Shown here: piece after piece, positions 13,676 to 26,982 of the stretch
Position numbering within the stretch: the first letter of the stretch is position 1
Layout of the letters: each line of letters opens with the position of its first letter
Assembly: GCA_023974075.1 (NCBI GenBank)
Contig: CM043788.1
Location: forward strand, 15,215,428-15,279,427
DNA from: Chaenocephalus aceratus
Taxonomy: Eukaryota; Chordata; Actinopteri; Perciformes; Channichthyidae
Length of the DNA stretch: 64,000 bases
Direction: 5' to 3'
Translations under genes and position numbers: made by a program
The notes under the pieces: model-generated
The model's database searches: none
What the model saw: the letters and a program-made list of their open reading frames with translations, nothing else
What the model was told of the DNA's origin: nothing

Positions 13676-16600
13676 ACATATAAATATTTAATATCAAATA
13701 ATGTATTATATCACATTATTGCCTCTGCATTGGATTATTATCAGATAAGGTAATAACTTCATAATTAACTATGACTGACAGCAGAAGTCTAGCGCAAATA
13801 ATCGCAAGTCTCTTCAGTGTCACAAAATCAAAATTATTTCAAAAGAAAAGCCAAATTCTGGGAAAAAAAGTTAAAATCAAAACCAAAAAGTGACATTTAA
13901 AAAAAAAACTGAAATTCTGAGAAAAAAGTCAAACTTGAGATGCATTGTGGGACATGTAGTTTATGGGCAACGTGCTTCTGTAAAGCGGCATCTAACTGTA
14001 TAATAAACATATTATATTCTTTGCAAGCTCTTGTGGGGCCACATGAAGTTAAGTCACAGGCCGGATTTGGCCCACGGGCCTTGAGTTTGAGGTGTGTTTT
14101 GTGGTCTGATGAGTTTAAAGCCTGGCAATACATGTCTGTAATGGGGATTATCAGATTGAAAGAAAATGTAGACTATAGGTAAATAATGACTCCAGCTTTT
14201 ATTTTACTTTCAGTAGGGAGAGGTTTTTTTTATTTTCTGATCTGGCTTTATCAAAACACTTTTAAGCATTCGCCTCCTTGATGTCACTAATTCATGTTTG
14301 AAAGTTAATCAAAATAAACTTGAATCATGAATCAAGATTCAAGGTAGTTTGTTGTCTTCAGTCCGCTGAGATTCACATCCATGCAATTTAACGGCAAATA
14401 CAATCGAGTGCTTACTGTAGGTCTTGGGCTGAAGACTCTTCAGACAAGACCACTGAAGTGCCTCCACATGTCTCACAGTGTGAAGAGACTCATTAGCTCA
14501 TTTATCACCTCATCGGTGTTGGAGCCGGGGCCACTTTGTGCCACTAGACGGCTATCATGATCTCTCTGTCTGTCAGTGAGTGTGGGGCCTCGGCTTTGAT
14601 AAAAAAGATGGGCGAGGAGGGCACACTGATAGACGAGACGGGAACTCAACTACAACCCAAACAGAGGTAGGTAAGGGAATGGAGACAATAAAAAAAAAAG
14701 AAGAAAGGGTGAGAAAAAAACAGGGAGGTCAGAGAGACGAATTGACAAAGAATGGTATGTTGTTCCATTTTAAGGAGTAGAGCTGGAGATGATTTACAAG
14801 AGCTGAGAGAATCCCTCCTAACGCGATCTGACCAGACAGAGCACAAATCACCCCTCGGTGGACGCCTGCCATCACCGCCATGAATTAACCCTCCTCTTTC
14901 AGACTCGTGGCATGTGCCGAGGAGGATACTTCAAAAGAGTTACATACAACCAATCCATTATGCCTCATCTCTGCTGGACCACCGCTATTATCATCAAACT
15001 TGTTAAAAAGCAGTCAATTTAATAAAACCGCTATCTCCCATATGTGTAAGAAATTCCCTCCCATCTTATATGACATGTCGCATTAGTTTCCCTGTATGTG
15101 TGGGAATGTAGGCAGGTTAGTCCGTGCCCAGTGTAGAGAAACATTACTCTTCAAGGTTGATACCAGCCTCGCGACCCTGGAGCCAACTTCATCGCAATGG
15201 AGATTACCTAGTTCTGATTTACGACGCCGACCCCAGGCCAAAGATCCTGCTGGTAACATCACTCACACACACCGACAGACACACCTGTCCCTGACCAGCT
15301 GTGAAAAATCAATTTACAAATGGTGGCATTCTCTCCCTGGCCTGCATGGATGTGATTGGCCAGGTTTGCATATCTGCTGTTCTTTCCGTTTCGCCCTTTT
15401 ACAAGCATTTGCCAAGCAGAATTACATGTGAAAAGTAGATGCAACTAGCCAAACCATTTGATATGGGACACTGAGCATGGGAATTTATCATGGCAGTTGA
15501 TTTGTTGCTAGTAGGAGGATGAGGCTTGATAGCTGGAGGATGAATGACCAGAATGATTGCACCATGTTGCGGATACCTGTTGCCAGGACTGTGTATACGT
15601 TTTGAATGCCAAGCTATTTGGTTAAATCTCAAGCAATGCGGTCACTGAAAATGCCACAAAATTAAATGTAAGATAATAATATTCTGTATCCGACTTATTT
15701 TATTCGTAATGAGCTACTCTTATAGTATATATCAAAGCTTTGAGTTAGGCAATTTGCTCTTTGAAAACAGCAACAACAAAAAAAGTACGTTTAAGGTAAT
15801 ACAGAAAAACATACTGTATATTTTCGTTTGTCAAAGACACTTCAAAAGTACAGGACAGATTCTCTTTGCTTGCTTGGTCTAATATCACAAGAGGCTAGAG
15901 CCTAACCGCTAAAGGATTACACATTTAAATACAATAAGATATGCCAATTTAGTGTGGCAAAATATGCAATGATACAACATTGAATTGAAGATGATGTTTC
16001 TGTTCTGAAAAATGTAAAAGGGTCATCATACTTTATATCGGAATCGAAATAAATAAGCTTTTTGTTTGGTTCTTGTCATAAAGTATAAGCTAATTGAACA
16101 GTTACCCTCAAATGTGCATCATACTGAATTATGGGTCGACTAGTCCTAGCATAAATGTTTTTCACACAGAACCTATTCCTACATTCGTGTTTTCCCGTAA
16201 TATATTAGAAAAGGATAATTTCTTACACTATTTATGGTTTAACTGTCATACACATTCAATATTATGACTTCTTAAACCCAACCCCTTTTAACCCTGACAT
16301 TTGAGGAGAGAGTGGACAAAGCAAACTACTGTCCCTTCAGAAATGTGAGTGTGACCTTTGACCTTGAAGCTGGATGGGGCACTGTCACAATAACCCTAAC
16401 GCTGCTGCAGGAGCCGGAATTTCACGGTGAAGATAAATCCAACACATGCAGCAACAAATGGCAGACGCCAGCCATGTTGGTCTATGACATTAAGGCTTCA
16501 CCTCAGACTGAAAAATGGACAGAAGACTCAGAGACAGAGAGAAGACGGTCTGTAAATGGGGGGTCGTATTCCAAATAACCTCCACTAGCCTTAAACCCTT

Positions 16601-17368
16601 TCACAGAGAGAGTAACAAGGAGACGACAGATGGTGGTTTGTGTTACACACACGCTAACACACATTCTCAAGCACTCCAAAATCCATCGAAAAGGGATAAT
16701 TCATGATCTCTGGAGCCACAGGGGAGCAACAAACACACCGGACACACTTTCTACGTGTGTCCTGCGTGAGGCTGCTATCCACAGAGATCCTGTTATTCAT
16801 GTTATCTTCACTATGGAACAAACAGTCAGTCCTTTAGTCCTTTGGAGGGGATACACACAGAAAGCCACCAGGGCCGGAGGGTGATAATAACTCAGGCCGG
16901 GAATCTCACGTCAGCTCAAGTCAATCTCCCCACATTCACAACACATCACGTATACTTCCATAATTAAAGCAACAGGAATACATTTCCTATGTTTAGCTGT
17001 GAAGTTTAGTTTTTGGAATTGTTTTACACAAAGCATTTAACCAGAGCTCTGATTTGATTTAGTTTACGCATCATGAAGCTTTGGATCTAAGAAACTTGAG
17101 GTACTGAAGAGCATTCAAGTGTTGACGTTTATTTATTTTTGAATAACCTAAGATCATCTTATGAAGGAAATATGATGTGCTAAAGCTGCCAAGGTACCGT
17201 GTTTTTTCAATAGAGCTAATATAATGTAACTTACTTACAGTAAGGAAATATCTGCAATTTTCAAAAAGAAATTGCTGCACTTTCCGGTCATGGTTCTCTT
17301 ATTTTAATGCCGTTCATCTCTTCTCCATCTTTTCTCATTCAACTGCACTGTAAATGTTCTCCACACGA
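13676..17368. other. intron sequence between hAT elements
   Basis: I see no coding sequence or named element. A block near 14040-14080 carries motifs like those at hAT ends (GGCCCACGGGCCTTGAGTTTG) and may be an old repeat fragment. The blocks 14860-15440 and 16290-16450 look like unique sequence. Confidence 0.5.
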
Positions 17369-17376
17369 GTGCTGAG

Positions 17377-18846
17377 TAGGGTTGGGTGTCGTTTGAATTT
17401 CCACGATTCTGATTCCAAATCTACTTTTCGATTCCGGTTCTTAACGGTTCTCAATTCCGATTCTTTGAGAGGCAGGGTAAAAAAAATGATACATGCTTCT
17501 TCCACCAAAAAAATTACATTTAATCGAGAAACTTTTACACAGGTTAGTTTACAGTATTATTCACATTAATCAGTCTGTTTATATTCACTACTATGTAACT
17601 GTAACCTGAGAACCACTGAAGCTACAACAATCCAACTTTTAAAGGAAACCCCCCCCCCCCCCATTTAAAGAACAGTTCTTGTTGAGAAAAACAAGCATAT
17701 CTGCCTTCTCAGGCATACCGGGAAGAAATGTTTGAACATTTTAAAGTAAAATGCTTCAATCTGGTGCACTTTAAGCAGAATTACTAGAGACTAGATCTAG
17801 GGGTACAACTCTAAACACCCATATGAAAAAGATTGGTTTACATTTTAATAATCAAATAAGTATGTGAACATAACCAATAACCTACCATGGCCAATAACAA
17901 ATGCATGTAACGTATTTTATTTTTGTTGTTCATTCATATCTTATTTTACTATTTTATTTATGCATATTTTTGTATCTCTACAGTTTAAAACGATATGTCA
18001 GGTTTACTGTCCTATAGTATACATTGGAATGATTTAAACCCTGTTTTATCCCAATAATTATAAAGGAGTGCCTTGGAAATATGTGTTTACATACATTGTG
18101 ATGAAAACGTTTGAGACCCACTGAGATAACTTAGACTAAAGTGAACTATCTAAACACTCAAGAGTCCTTTACCTCACTGAGCTGTAGTTATCAGCCTCTC
18201 AGTCTGACTGGAGAGGACTCTACATCATTGTAGAAAGATCTTCTTCTTCCGTTAGAGCAGCTAGCACCAGATGCTAATAACACCAGCACCCTCCCTTTCT
18301 CCCTCGCTCGCTCCCAGGCTCACTCGCACTTTGGCTGTGAGCTGCGGGCGCCAGATAAGTCAACATCCCACATTTTCATCACTTACAGCGCCCATCTTAC
18401 AGGGGAAATGAAAAGTGCAACCGGGATGAAAAGGGTGTTACATTTACTTAATTATGAATGTTGTTACATCAAGGCCAAACATTAGGATGAGCACCAACGG
18501 TCAAAACATTTTGTTTCCCTCCCAGAGCTGTCAGCGCAGCGCCTCCACAGATCTGGCGCCCTAGGCGGACATCTATAACACCAGTGCGACGGGCCCGGAT
18601 GGGCCGGCCCTGGTCTCAGGTTACGCTGTAGGAAGTGTAGGTACAACCTTTATATATACAGTCTATGGGTACAACGCTACATTTCCCGCCCCGCCGCAGT
18701 CATATAGTAGGCTACGGAGAGCGGCGAGAAACATTTCCTCAGGCATCGAAAAGCGGAACCGAAATTCACATGTCTAAATGATGCCGTTGGAATCGAAATA
18801 TTGGAACCGGTTCCGAACCGGTACCGGTTCTCGGTACCCAACCCTA
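17377..18846. mobile_element. non-autonomous hAT element with perfect 8-bp target duplication
   Basis: The direct repeat GTGCTGAG occurs at 17369-17376 and 18847-18854. The ends are exact 11-bp inverted repeats, TAGGGTTGGGT at 17377 and ACCCAACCCTA at 18836-18846. The element is 1470 bp. Subterminal regions are rich in GATTCC/GGAACCGG motifs. No transposase fragment is recognisable, and a run of 14 C lies near 17649. Confidence 0.92.
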
Positions 18847-19014
18847 GTGCTGAGTGACGAGTCAGGCCATTAATGTCTCTGTAGTTATACTGTACTACGT
18901 TTTTATACATTAAAGAGGACAAATTCTGTTAATTTCCATGTTACATAATTGTATTTTGCTCCTCTGCTGTGACATGTTTCCATGCTTTAGTGTTCAAAAA
19001 GCTCTCGGTCAACC

Positions 19015-19350
19015 ACTTGTCCCTTCCCTTAGCCTGTCATGTACAATGTGTTGGAGCGATAGCCAATAGAAGTGTGATTCTTATATAGTGATGTCACTTA
19101 CACAAGTAAATAAGGGAGCCTAAACGGGGCGTTTCAGTCGAGAAACCCTAGGCTTTGCAGACCATTTACATACACAAGATCCTACATAACACACTTCTCC
19201 TAGTACTAGGATGGGTTAAATGCAGAGGCCACATTTCACTGTGTGTGCTGTGTGCTCTGCATGTGTGAACATTAAAGAGGGTTTCATCCCTCCGATTCTA
19301 TTATATTCTCTAAAGGAAAGGGAAAACCCCATAAAGCACAATAGGGCCTC
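19015..19350 (-). mobile_element. MITE copy, family A (reverse orientation)
   Basis: TACAATGTGTTGGAGCGATAGCC near 19040 is the reverse complement of the block at 7327-7365, and TTTGCAGACCATTTACA near 19155 matches the complement of 7170-7195. The far end AGCACAATAGGGCCTCTTTA resembles the family end at 56058. Boundaries are approximate. Confidence 0.6.
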
Positions 19351-22300
19351 TTTATAAGTAAAGTTTGGCTGGAAAAAACAAAGGGTCTTGTTGGTTGTGA
19401 GATGACACATTTGAGAACATTTCTAAAACACAATGTCATAATAATCATGTATGGACTCTTTGCTCCTTTCTTGCAAAATAATGAAAACATTCGGAAGATG
19501 CACTCAAAACTTACATACATGAAACCTTCAGTATGAAGAGGTTATTGATTCATTTTATGTGTTCGGAGCAAAACATTTAGGCACCTGTGATGTACAGTCT
19601 TTACAACTGCATTCAAATAAGCAGTTTATCGCAGCTCAGATGTGAACCAAAGCAAGTTTCTCCAGAATGTTTGAAAGGATTTGATACAAATTGTCTTGAG
19701 AACACGACCAGTATAGAGGTATAGGGTTTGATTTTCAGTTTGATGAGGCTCGACATAACTTAAAAAAGCTATAAAACCATCATAAAATCAAACAATAGAG
19801 CCTCCCACAAGTGTCCAGTGAGCTGGAAAACAAAGACAGCCAGAGATTTTTAGGTGCTCTCAGGTAATTGAATGTGTGTCGACATGCTTTGCTTCAGGCG
19901 ACTTGTCATCAGTCCTGTCTGAGGCAGAGTGTAGCCGAGAACGGAGAGGTGCTAATACTCAGAAAGACAGGTGGACAGATACATGACTCTCAGTTAGAGA
20001 TGAGCTGCAAACCCATCACAATTCACTGGTCTCCATTCAGCACTCTGGATTCTGCTGGAGGCTTGTACACGTCACTCATCACTGCACTACGACGCAAAAC
20101 ACACATTCAGTGTTGAGTATTTCTATTGTGCACAAGGTCTGAAACAGTGGTGTCTTTCTCTGCACACGTACACCTGTCTTCACTTAGCCAGCATGTACAC
20201 CGATAAAAGACTATTGTGCCAGGGATGACGGCAGACAGAAGACAGGGGATGGGAACAAAGGTAGCATCTGTACGAAAAGTACAATCTAGTTTGTCCAAGA
20301 AAGAAAGAGTGATTTAATATCAGGCATGAGCGTAAACTGGCAACTGCACCCGTCATGTTATTGAAGTTCTAATAGTATTGCCTTTTGTTTTCAGGTGTTA
20401 TTGAGTGAAAATATGTTAAGGTTAAAAAACAGAAGTTCAACCATATTAGAAAAAAAAAATTCTATCTAGCTATGTGGAATATGTCACTTTCTTGAAAACA
20501 TTTGAAGAACTTTAGATACAATAGAGATTCATGGATTGTTGTAAAAGTATTATCTCTATACATTTGTTGCTAGTTTATCAGAAATACAGTACCTCGTCTT
20601 AAGGTGCATTCCACTAACAAGTTCTGTCTTGATGTCATGAGGTGTACTACTTGGCAGTAAAAACTATTCCATAATGTTGTGACGAAACAGTATTGTTTTT
20701 CAGTTCAACACATTCAAAGTAAATGCTCCCAGTTCCCTTCATTACTTAAAACCCTTACATGACCCTTGAACGCTACGATATGGTGGCTACTCTCTCTACT
20801 GTAAAAGGAGCTGAGCAGAGGAATGATAACAGACAGCGGGATCAGGATGATGTAACAGTGGGTCAGATGGTAAGACGAGATGTATGTTCGGCAATAATAA
20901 TCAGCACTAAGTCTATTAGATATTATGTTTTGTGTTTCAGTGCGTTGTAACTAAGAAGAGAATTGCAGCAGACTCCTCGGGTCGACATGATGTCAGCGCT
21001 CAAACAGCTTTGCATGCAGAGAACCACACAAAGTTTCATTACGAACGTCCAGTCTCCTGCTCGCATCAATAAAGGCTGTCAGTTGAGTCTCACGCAGGCC
21101 GGTTCCACCTCATTGGCCGTGATTAATTGTCTATCATGTTTTCCCATGATTCTCAGCGTGTTCAGCAGGGACTGACTCCAGCTCAGCATTCTGGGAGTGG
21201 ACTCTGGCAGTGCTTCTCATCAGAGCCATGACCTCTCCTTCGCTCCCTCATCGCCTGGACCCCTTTAACCTTTCCACTCTACCCTTGAAGACTCAGGATG
21301 GGCTGGCATTGGTGGGGTGAGGAGGTGAATTATGGCCCGAGTCAGGACATGGTCAACATGCTGGATTTCTCATGCTGACTGAGAGGCATGGCAATTACGA
21401 TTCGAGCCAATAATTGAAGCATAATGAAGATGGATGGGGTCAGGAGGGAATACGGCGAGGTCGCATCACGGGCTAATTCCAACATTTATTTTGGAGAAAA
21501 GATGCTAATTGCTGGGATACAACAGGTGAAGTTGGCTAAACTAAGGACTCCCATCACTCTGCCCACAGTTGTAAACATGCAAACAATCTTCAGCTGTAAT
21601 GGGTTCTTCCTTTTCCCATTCTTTACTCTGCTACCAAGGTTTCTGCTTAGGTATTATAAACCGCAAACATAAAAAAAGAAAAAGAAAGATTTCTTAAGCT
21701 AACTTTTCATGGAAATAACTCCACTGTTTGTTGGAGCAGAAGACTTAGGACCTTTCTTACTTTTTTCAAATTTGGAGAAGCTGATAATGATTTTTTACAT
21801 CTAAAAAAAACAGGGCAAAACATTTGTTGAAAAAGTTACTCCAGTGACTAAAATCAAAATGTACAGTATGTGGTTGAAGTGAAGTATACAAAATCCTTTA
21901 CGTATGTAAGCATTATAGTGCAGATCTTCAAACCAGCCTGAGTTGGTTTAGTCACTCACTGCGAGTATACTAAATGAAATTGCCACCAACGCTTTTGACA
22001 AAATAGAGGCAAAGCTACAAAAACAGCCCCAAATGCTTGGAAAAAGGATATTGTAAGCAATGGTTGTGAAAATAGACAAGAACGAGTCACAGATAACATG
22101 TTAATAAGTTCTAGTCTGTTCACAGCGAGCTGTATGAAACACAATAGGTCGGGTTTTCGTCCATAATCTTTGCTCAATCGGCCATAATCTCTTCATAACT
22201 CTGAGTAATGCCCGGTAATATGAACAAGGGACGAGTCTTGGAGTCTCTCCACGGTGAGTAAATATACAACAACCTGGGAGCCGCAGTTCTCATATCTGAA

Positions 22301-22822
22301 CCCATTGAACACACCATAACAGTCTAACACAGGACATCTGTGTATCTTTGGAGACCTGAGGCCTTATTGGCTTCTTGAGAGTGAGTTTGTGTTGCTACAG
22401 AAACCATGCCCTGCCGGAGGAAACAGGGGAATGGGCTGTTTGGGATTCAAGAGGATCTGGTGCTGCCTTAAACCATTGGTCTCCACAAGCTCTTTGTAAG
22501 AGATTACATACTCTTAATGCGTATTAATAATATTCCTTTAATTAATTTCGGTAGTATAGAATAATTAAATGTCCTAAAATGTCAGTAAACAAGGTGCAGA
22601 AACATGCAGAAAGAAGCACACAGTGCGAACTGGACCTGAACCCAGCTCAACGTCTGTTTAAACTAAATGATCTAAGTTAATGCGAACAAATATCCAGTGG
22701 GCTGCTCAGAAGTTTCCTCATATCCTGCCCACACATACACACACAGCATGGAGGTATAAACACAAGCATACATATGATTCTCTAGCTCAAAAGGGGCGCC
22801 AGAGTTACATTTACAGTGTTAA

Positions 22823-23819
22823 CCCTTGTGCCCTCCTTGGGCATTTTTGTAAATTTTTTCTGACTTTTTTTTTGATTTGGTAATCATTTCAGCTGTGTTA
22901 CAGCTTTTGGCATGGAATTCTGTAAGAAGTCTTCTTTTGAATCACATTTTTGAAATCCATTGTCGTTTACTCTTACGTGTTTTGTATACTCTCGTGATGC
23001 ATTTTGTACCCTCTGGACACCTTCGTGGCAAAAATGTACACGCCCATAATAACTGCTATTAAATCATCATACATGAATTTTTTTTTCTACTTTTTTTTCA
23101 TGAATCACTTAAACAGCTTATAACGTACTCAAAACTACCAAACATTCAATAATATTCTGGATTTTAACCCTTTAAATGCTTGTTTAATTATTTGCATTAT
23201 TTTTACAAAAAAACACAAAACCTTACATTTTTTTCAATATAATAATTAGTAGAGGGATGGGGCTTTGGTGATTATTAGAGTCTTGGATGTGTAAAAGATT
23301 GACAATAAAATTGATTTCACTGCATTATTATTTTTTACATAGTGTCAGATACTACCTCTGGACCCCTTCGTGGCAAAAATGAACACGCCCATAATAACTG
23401 CTATTAAATCCTCATACATAAAAATGTCTTTCTACTTTTTTTTACAGAAATCACTTAAACAACTTATAACGTACTCAAATCTACCAAATATTCGATATTT
23501 TTCAGGATGTTAACCCTTTCAATGCCTGTTTCATTATCTGAATTATCTCATTATTTATTAAAAAGAACACAAAAAATGAAAAATGTTCGATATAATAATT
23601 AGTAGAGGGATGGAACTTTGGTGGTTATTAGAGTCTTGGATGAGTCAAAGATTAGCAACAAAATTGATTTGACTGCATTGTTATTTTTTACGCAGTATTA
23701 GATACTACCTCTGGACACCTTCGTGGCAAAAAATGCCTCATTGACTGCCATTCAAACCACCTTTTTTGATCTCACTGCCATTGCAGTATAAACCATGCAT
23801 TTTGTAATGTCAGCATTTC
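22823..23819. repeat. piggyBac left inverted arm with ~350-bp internal repeats
   Basis: The motif CTGGACACCTTCGTGGCAAA (or a close variant) recurs at about 23013, 23357 and 23711, a spacing of about 345-355 bp. The sequence between the repeats is also similar (ATTAGTAGAGGGATGG recurs). The arm is matched in reverse complement by 25786-27281. Confidence 0.88.
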
Positions 23820-23829
23820 GGGGCCCCAA

Positions 23830-23831
<2 letters not shown>

Positions 23832-23868
<37 letters not shown>

Positions 23869-23890
23869 GTGTGTGTGTGTGTGTGTGTGG

Positions 23891-23921
<31 letters not shown>

Positions 23922-23959
23922 GTGTGTGTTGGTGTGGGTGTGTGTGTGTGTGTGTGTGT

Positions 23960-23998
<39 letters not shown>

Positions 23999-24025
23999 TG
24001 TGGTGTGTGTGTGTGTGTGTGTGTG

Positions 24026-24056
<31 letters not shown>

Positions 24057-24068
24057 TGTGTGTGTGTT
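23832..24068. repeat. compound (GT)n tract inside piggyBac
   Basis: A GT-repeat of about 237 bp broken by extra G bases (GTGGTG). It lies between the left arm and the transposase gene. Confidence 0.97.
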
Positions 24069-24307
24069 TATCTGTAAGCATGCACTGATCATTTCAGGGT
24101 GAAGAAAAGGGCATCTTTTGATCTTTTGAAAGATGCATTTCATGTCTTTCATGAGTTGCTCGAGTAATTAAAAACAAAAACAACTGTTAGTTTGTTTACG
24201 CACCTGGCTGCTTTCACAGCCAAATGTTAACATGCAGTTTGGCTGAGGGGTTATTTCATGAGTGAGCAGAGAAGGAGAAAGTCGTGGAGCCAAGAGTAGG
24301 AGCTAAA

Positions 24308-25336
24308 ATGAAGAGGCATTTCACTGCAGAAGAGGCCGTATAAATGGTCATGCAGCCTTCATCTGCAAGCGATGACTCTTCTTCTGAAGAAACAAGCTCC
24401 GAGTCTGACATTGAATTATCTCTGGAATCCTCCACAACTGAGAGTGCTTCTGAATGTTTGTTTGAAAGTGGGGAGGACACTGAGGATCCGGCCCATCCTA
24501 GCAGTGAGTGGACAGGGAAAAATGGGCAAGTCTGGTCTCCATCTCATGCCGAGACGCTGCGCTACATTCAGGCACCCACCGGCATGATTCCAGGGCCCAC
24601 AAGATATGCCATATCAAGAATTTATGATGTGGCATCCTCTTTTGACCTTTTCTTCACTCCCGACATGATTCAGCTAATTTTACAGATGACAAATCTCTAT
24701 GGGAGGCGTTCAGTGTCAGGATGGAACGATGTGGATGCTGAGATTCAGGCTTACATGGGACTTCTCATCCTGGCGGGTGTGTACCGGTCCAAAGGGGAAT
24801 CTACCCGCAGCCTGTGGGATAACCAGAGTGGGAGACCAATCTTCAGGGCCACCCTGTCCCACAAACGCTTTGAAATGATAAGCGCCAGCCTCCGATTCGA
24901 TGACCGACTCACCCGTCCTGCTCGATACAAGAAGGACAAGCTTACAGCTTTCCGAAATATGTGGGACAAGTGGACAGAGCGCCTCCTACTCTTGTTCAAT
25001 CCAGGGGAAGACATCTGGGTCGATGAGCAGCTCGTAGCCTTCAGAGGTCGCTGCAAATTCCGGCAGTACATCCCCAGCAAGCCAGCGAAGTACGGGCTGA
25101 AAATCTGGATCACCGCAGATGTCGCCACATCATATGCCTGGAGGTGCCAGGTGTATACTGGAAAAGCCGCTGGTGAATCTCCGGAGAAGGGCCAGGGAAA
25201 GCGAGTCATCCTGGACATGACTGAGGGGCTCAAGGGTGTCACACTTACATGTGACAATTTTTTCACTTCCTACTTACTTGCCCAGGAGCTTCTGAAGAAG
25301 AAAGTGACCCTGGTAGGGACCATCAAACAAGCCTGA
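24308..25336 (+). pseudogene. piggyBac transposase pseudogene (DDE_Tnp_1_7 family)
   Basis: The main open frame is 24344-25336 (330 residues). An acidic Ser/Glu-rich N-terminus (residues 8-50) leads into the transposase domain from about residue 85 (IYDVASSFDLFFTP, then MGLLILAGVYRSK). WVDEQLVAFRGRC carries the first catalytic Asp (D227) and CDNFFTSYLLAQ the second (D304). The upstream ATG at 24308 is in frame and starts MKRHFTAEEAV, a normal family N-terminus, but a TAA at 24341-24343 interrupts it. At the other end the frame terminates after GTIKQA. The one-base-shifted frame continues with a family-like NKPELPPKL stretch, so a frameshift lies near 25330. The third catalytic Asp region and the C-terminal cysteine-rich domain are absent. 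I judge it dead. Confidence 0.93.
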
Positions 25337-25432
25337 GCTTCCCCCCAAACTGAAGCAGACTAAGCAGAGAGCTCCAGGTCCCATGCTGCAGGACTTGCTG
25401 GTCTGCTGCTGGAAATGAGCTGAGCTAAACTG

Positions 25433-25433
<1 letters not shown>

Positions 25434-25465
<32 letters not shown>
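25434..25465. repeat. (CA)n microsatellite
   Basis: A 32-bp CA tract just after the end of the readable transposase sequence. Confidence 0.95.
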
Positions 25466-25469
<4 letters not shown>

Positions 25470-26318
25470 TGCTCAAACACGCATCACATATTCAAAGCCT
25501 GGATATTTCTGTTTCAAATGTGTTCCTATTTCATATGTTCTGTTGTGTTCTCTTTTGTTGTTGAAGTTTTCAAAGTTGTTGCTTTTTGCCCAATAAATGT
25601 TCACATCGATGACTCAGACATTGATTTGAAAATTATTTCACATGCACAAATCACTGTTGGCCCCCCTGGTAGTCACACGGCTCGATATTATAAACATAAT
25701 TTCATGGATCGGCCTACAGTGGGAAAATGGTTGAATCTTGTGGAATACAGTAAAAATGTCAAATATAACAACTTTTCTTCTAGATGAAATGCTGACATTA
25801 CAACATGCATGGTTTTATACTGCAATGGCAGTGAGATCAAAAAAGGTGGTTTGAATGGCAGTCAATGAGGCATTTTTTGCCACGAAGGTGTCCAGAGGTA
25901 GTATCTAATACGTAAAAAATAATAATGCAGTCAAATCAATTTTGTTGCTTATCTTTGACTCATCCAGACTCTAACACCAACCAAAGTTCCATCCCTCTAC
26001 TAATTATATCGATTTTTTTGTTGTTGTGTTTTTTTGTAAGACAAAATGAAATAATTCAAATAATTAAACAGGCATTTAAAGGTTAAAATCCTGAATATTA
26101 TTGAATGTTTGGTAGTTTTGTGTACGTTATAAGTTGTTTAAATGATTCATTAAAAAAATAGTAGAAAAATATATTGATGTATGATGATACATAGCAGTTA
26201 TTATGGGCGTGTACATTTTTGCCACGAAGGTGTCCAGAGGTAGTATCTGACACTACGTCAAAATAATAATGCAGTCAAATCAATTTTGTTGCTAATCTCT
26301 GACTCATCCAAGACTCTA

Positions 26319-26775
26319 ACGGTACGTCCACACAGCAGCTTCAGAAGAAACTTCCACCGCTTCCAACGCTTCTCTGCCCATTGACTTTGAATGGGGATGA
26401 CGTCACTTTGCCTCGCTTTTCGCCGAACTGCATTGTGGGGGAGCGAAGCGAAGATTTCCAGGATGTCCAGGATCTCCAGGATTCAAAAGTTGACCAATGT
26501 TCAACTTTTGGAAGCTGAGCTGGAAGCGCCAGCCAATCAAATCCCGTTTATGCAAATCAGACAGTAGAAGCGCTAGCCAATCAAACCGCGTGTAAGCAGG
26601 GAGAACCAGACCGCAGTTCAGTTCCTCATATTCCAAACGAGAAATTACGGTAGCAAATCACCCGGTTCTTTACGACCAGAAACTATTAACGGGATACAAA
26701 CCGGAGGAACCAGGCATGGAGGGAGGTGGCAGAGACAGTGGGTGAAACTGGTAGGTTTTCGCCTGTTTGGGGAGT

Positions 26776-26822
<47 letters not shown>

Positions 26823-26982
26823 TCGCATAAAATCCCCGGGGTTTTTTGCTTTGTATGTCGGGGCGGGAGATTCATGTGATTGGTTGTTGGTCGCGTTGCT
26901 CGCAAAAAATCCCCAAGCTGTCAGACACGCCCAGCTCCAAGATTTTCAAGATTTTTGAAAAGCTGCTGTGTGGACGTACCGT
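26319..26982. mobile_element. MITE inserted in the piggyBac right arm
   Basis: The ends 26319-26341 and 26960-26982 are exact 23-bp inverted repeats beginning ACGGTACGTCCACACAGCAG. TA lies on both sides (26317-26318 and 26983-26984), consistent with a TA target duplication. Comparison with uninterrupted arm copies (ACTCTAATAACCACC at 23627 in reverse) supports insertion there, with a one-base difference. It contains an (AT)n tract, a tripled TCCAGGAT-like unit near 26457-26482 and a short hairpin near 26485-26515. No coding sequence is seen. The superfamily is uncertain. Confidence 0.85.
26781..26820. repeat. (AT)n microsatellite
   Basis: A 40-bp pure AT tract inside the MITE at 26319-26982. 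Confidence 0.95.

Noticed and set aside
22680..23062. Short frames at the piggyBac left boundary as host exons
   Set aside because: They span the TTAA boundary and the terminal repeat, so they are by-products of the insertion.
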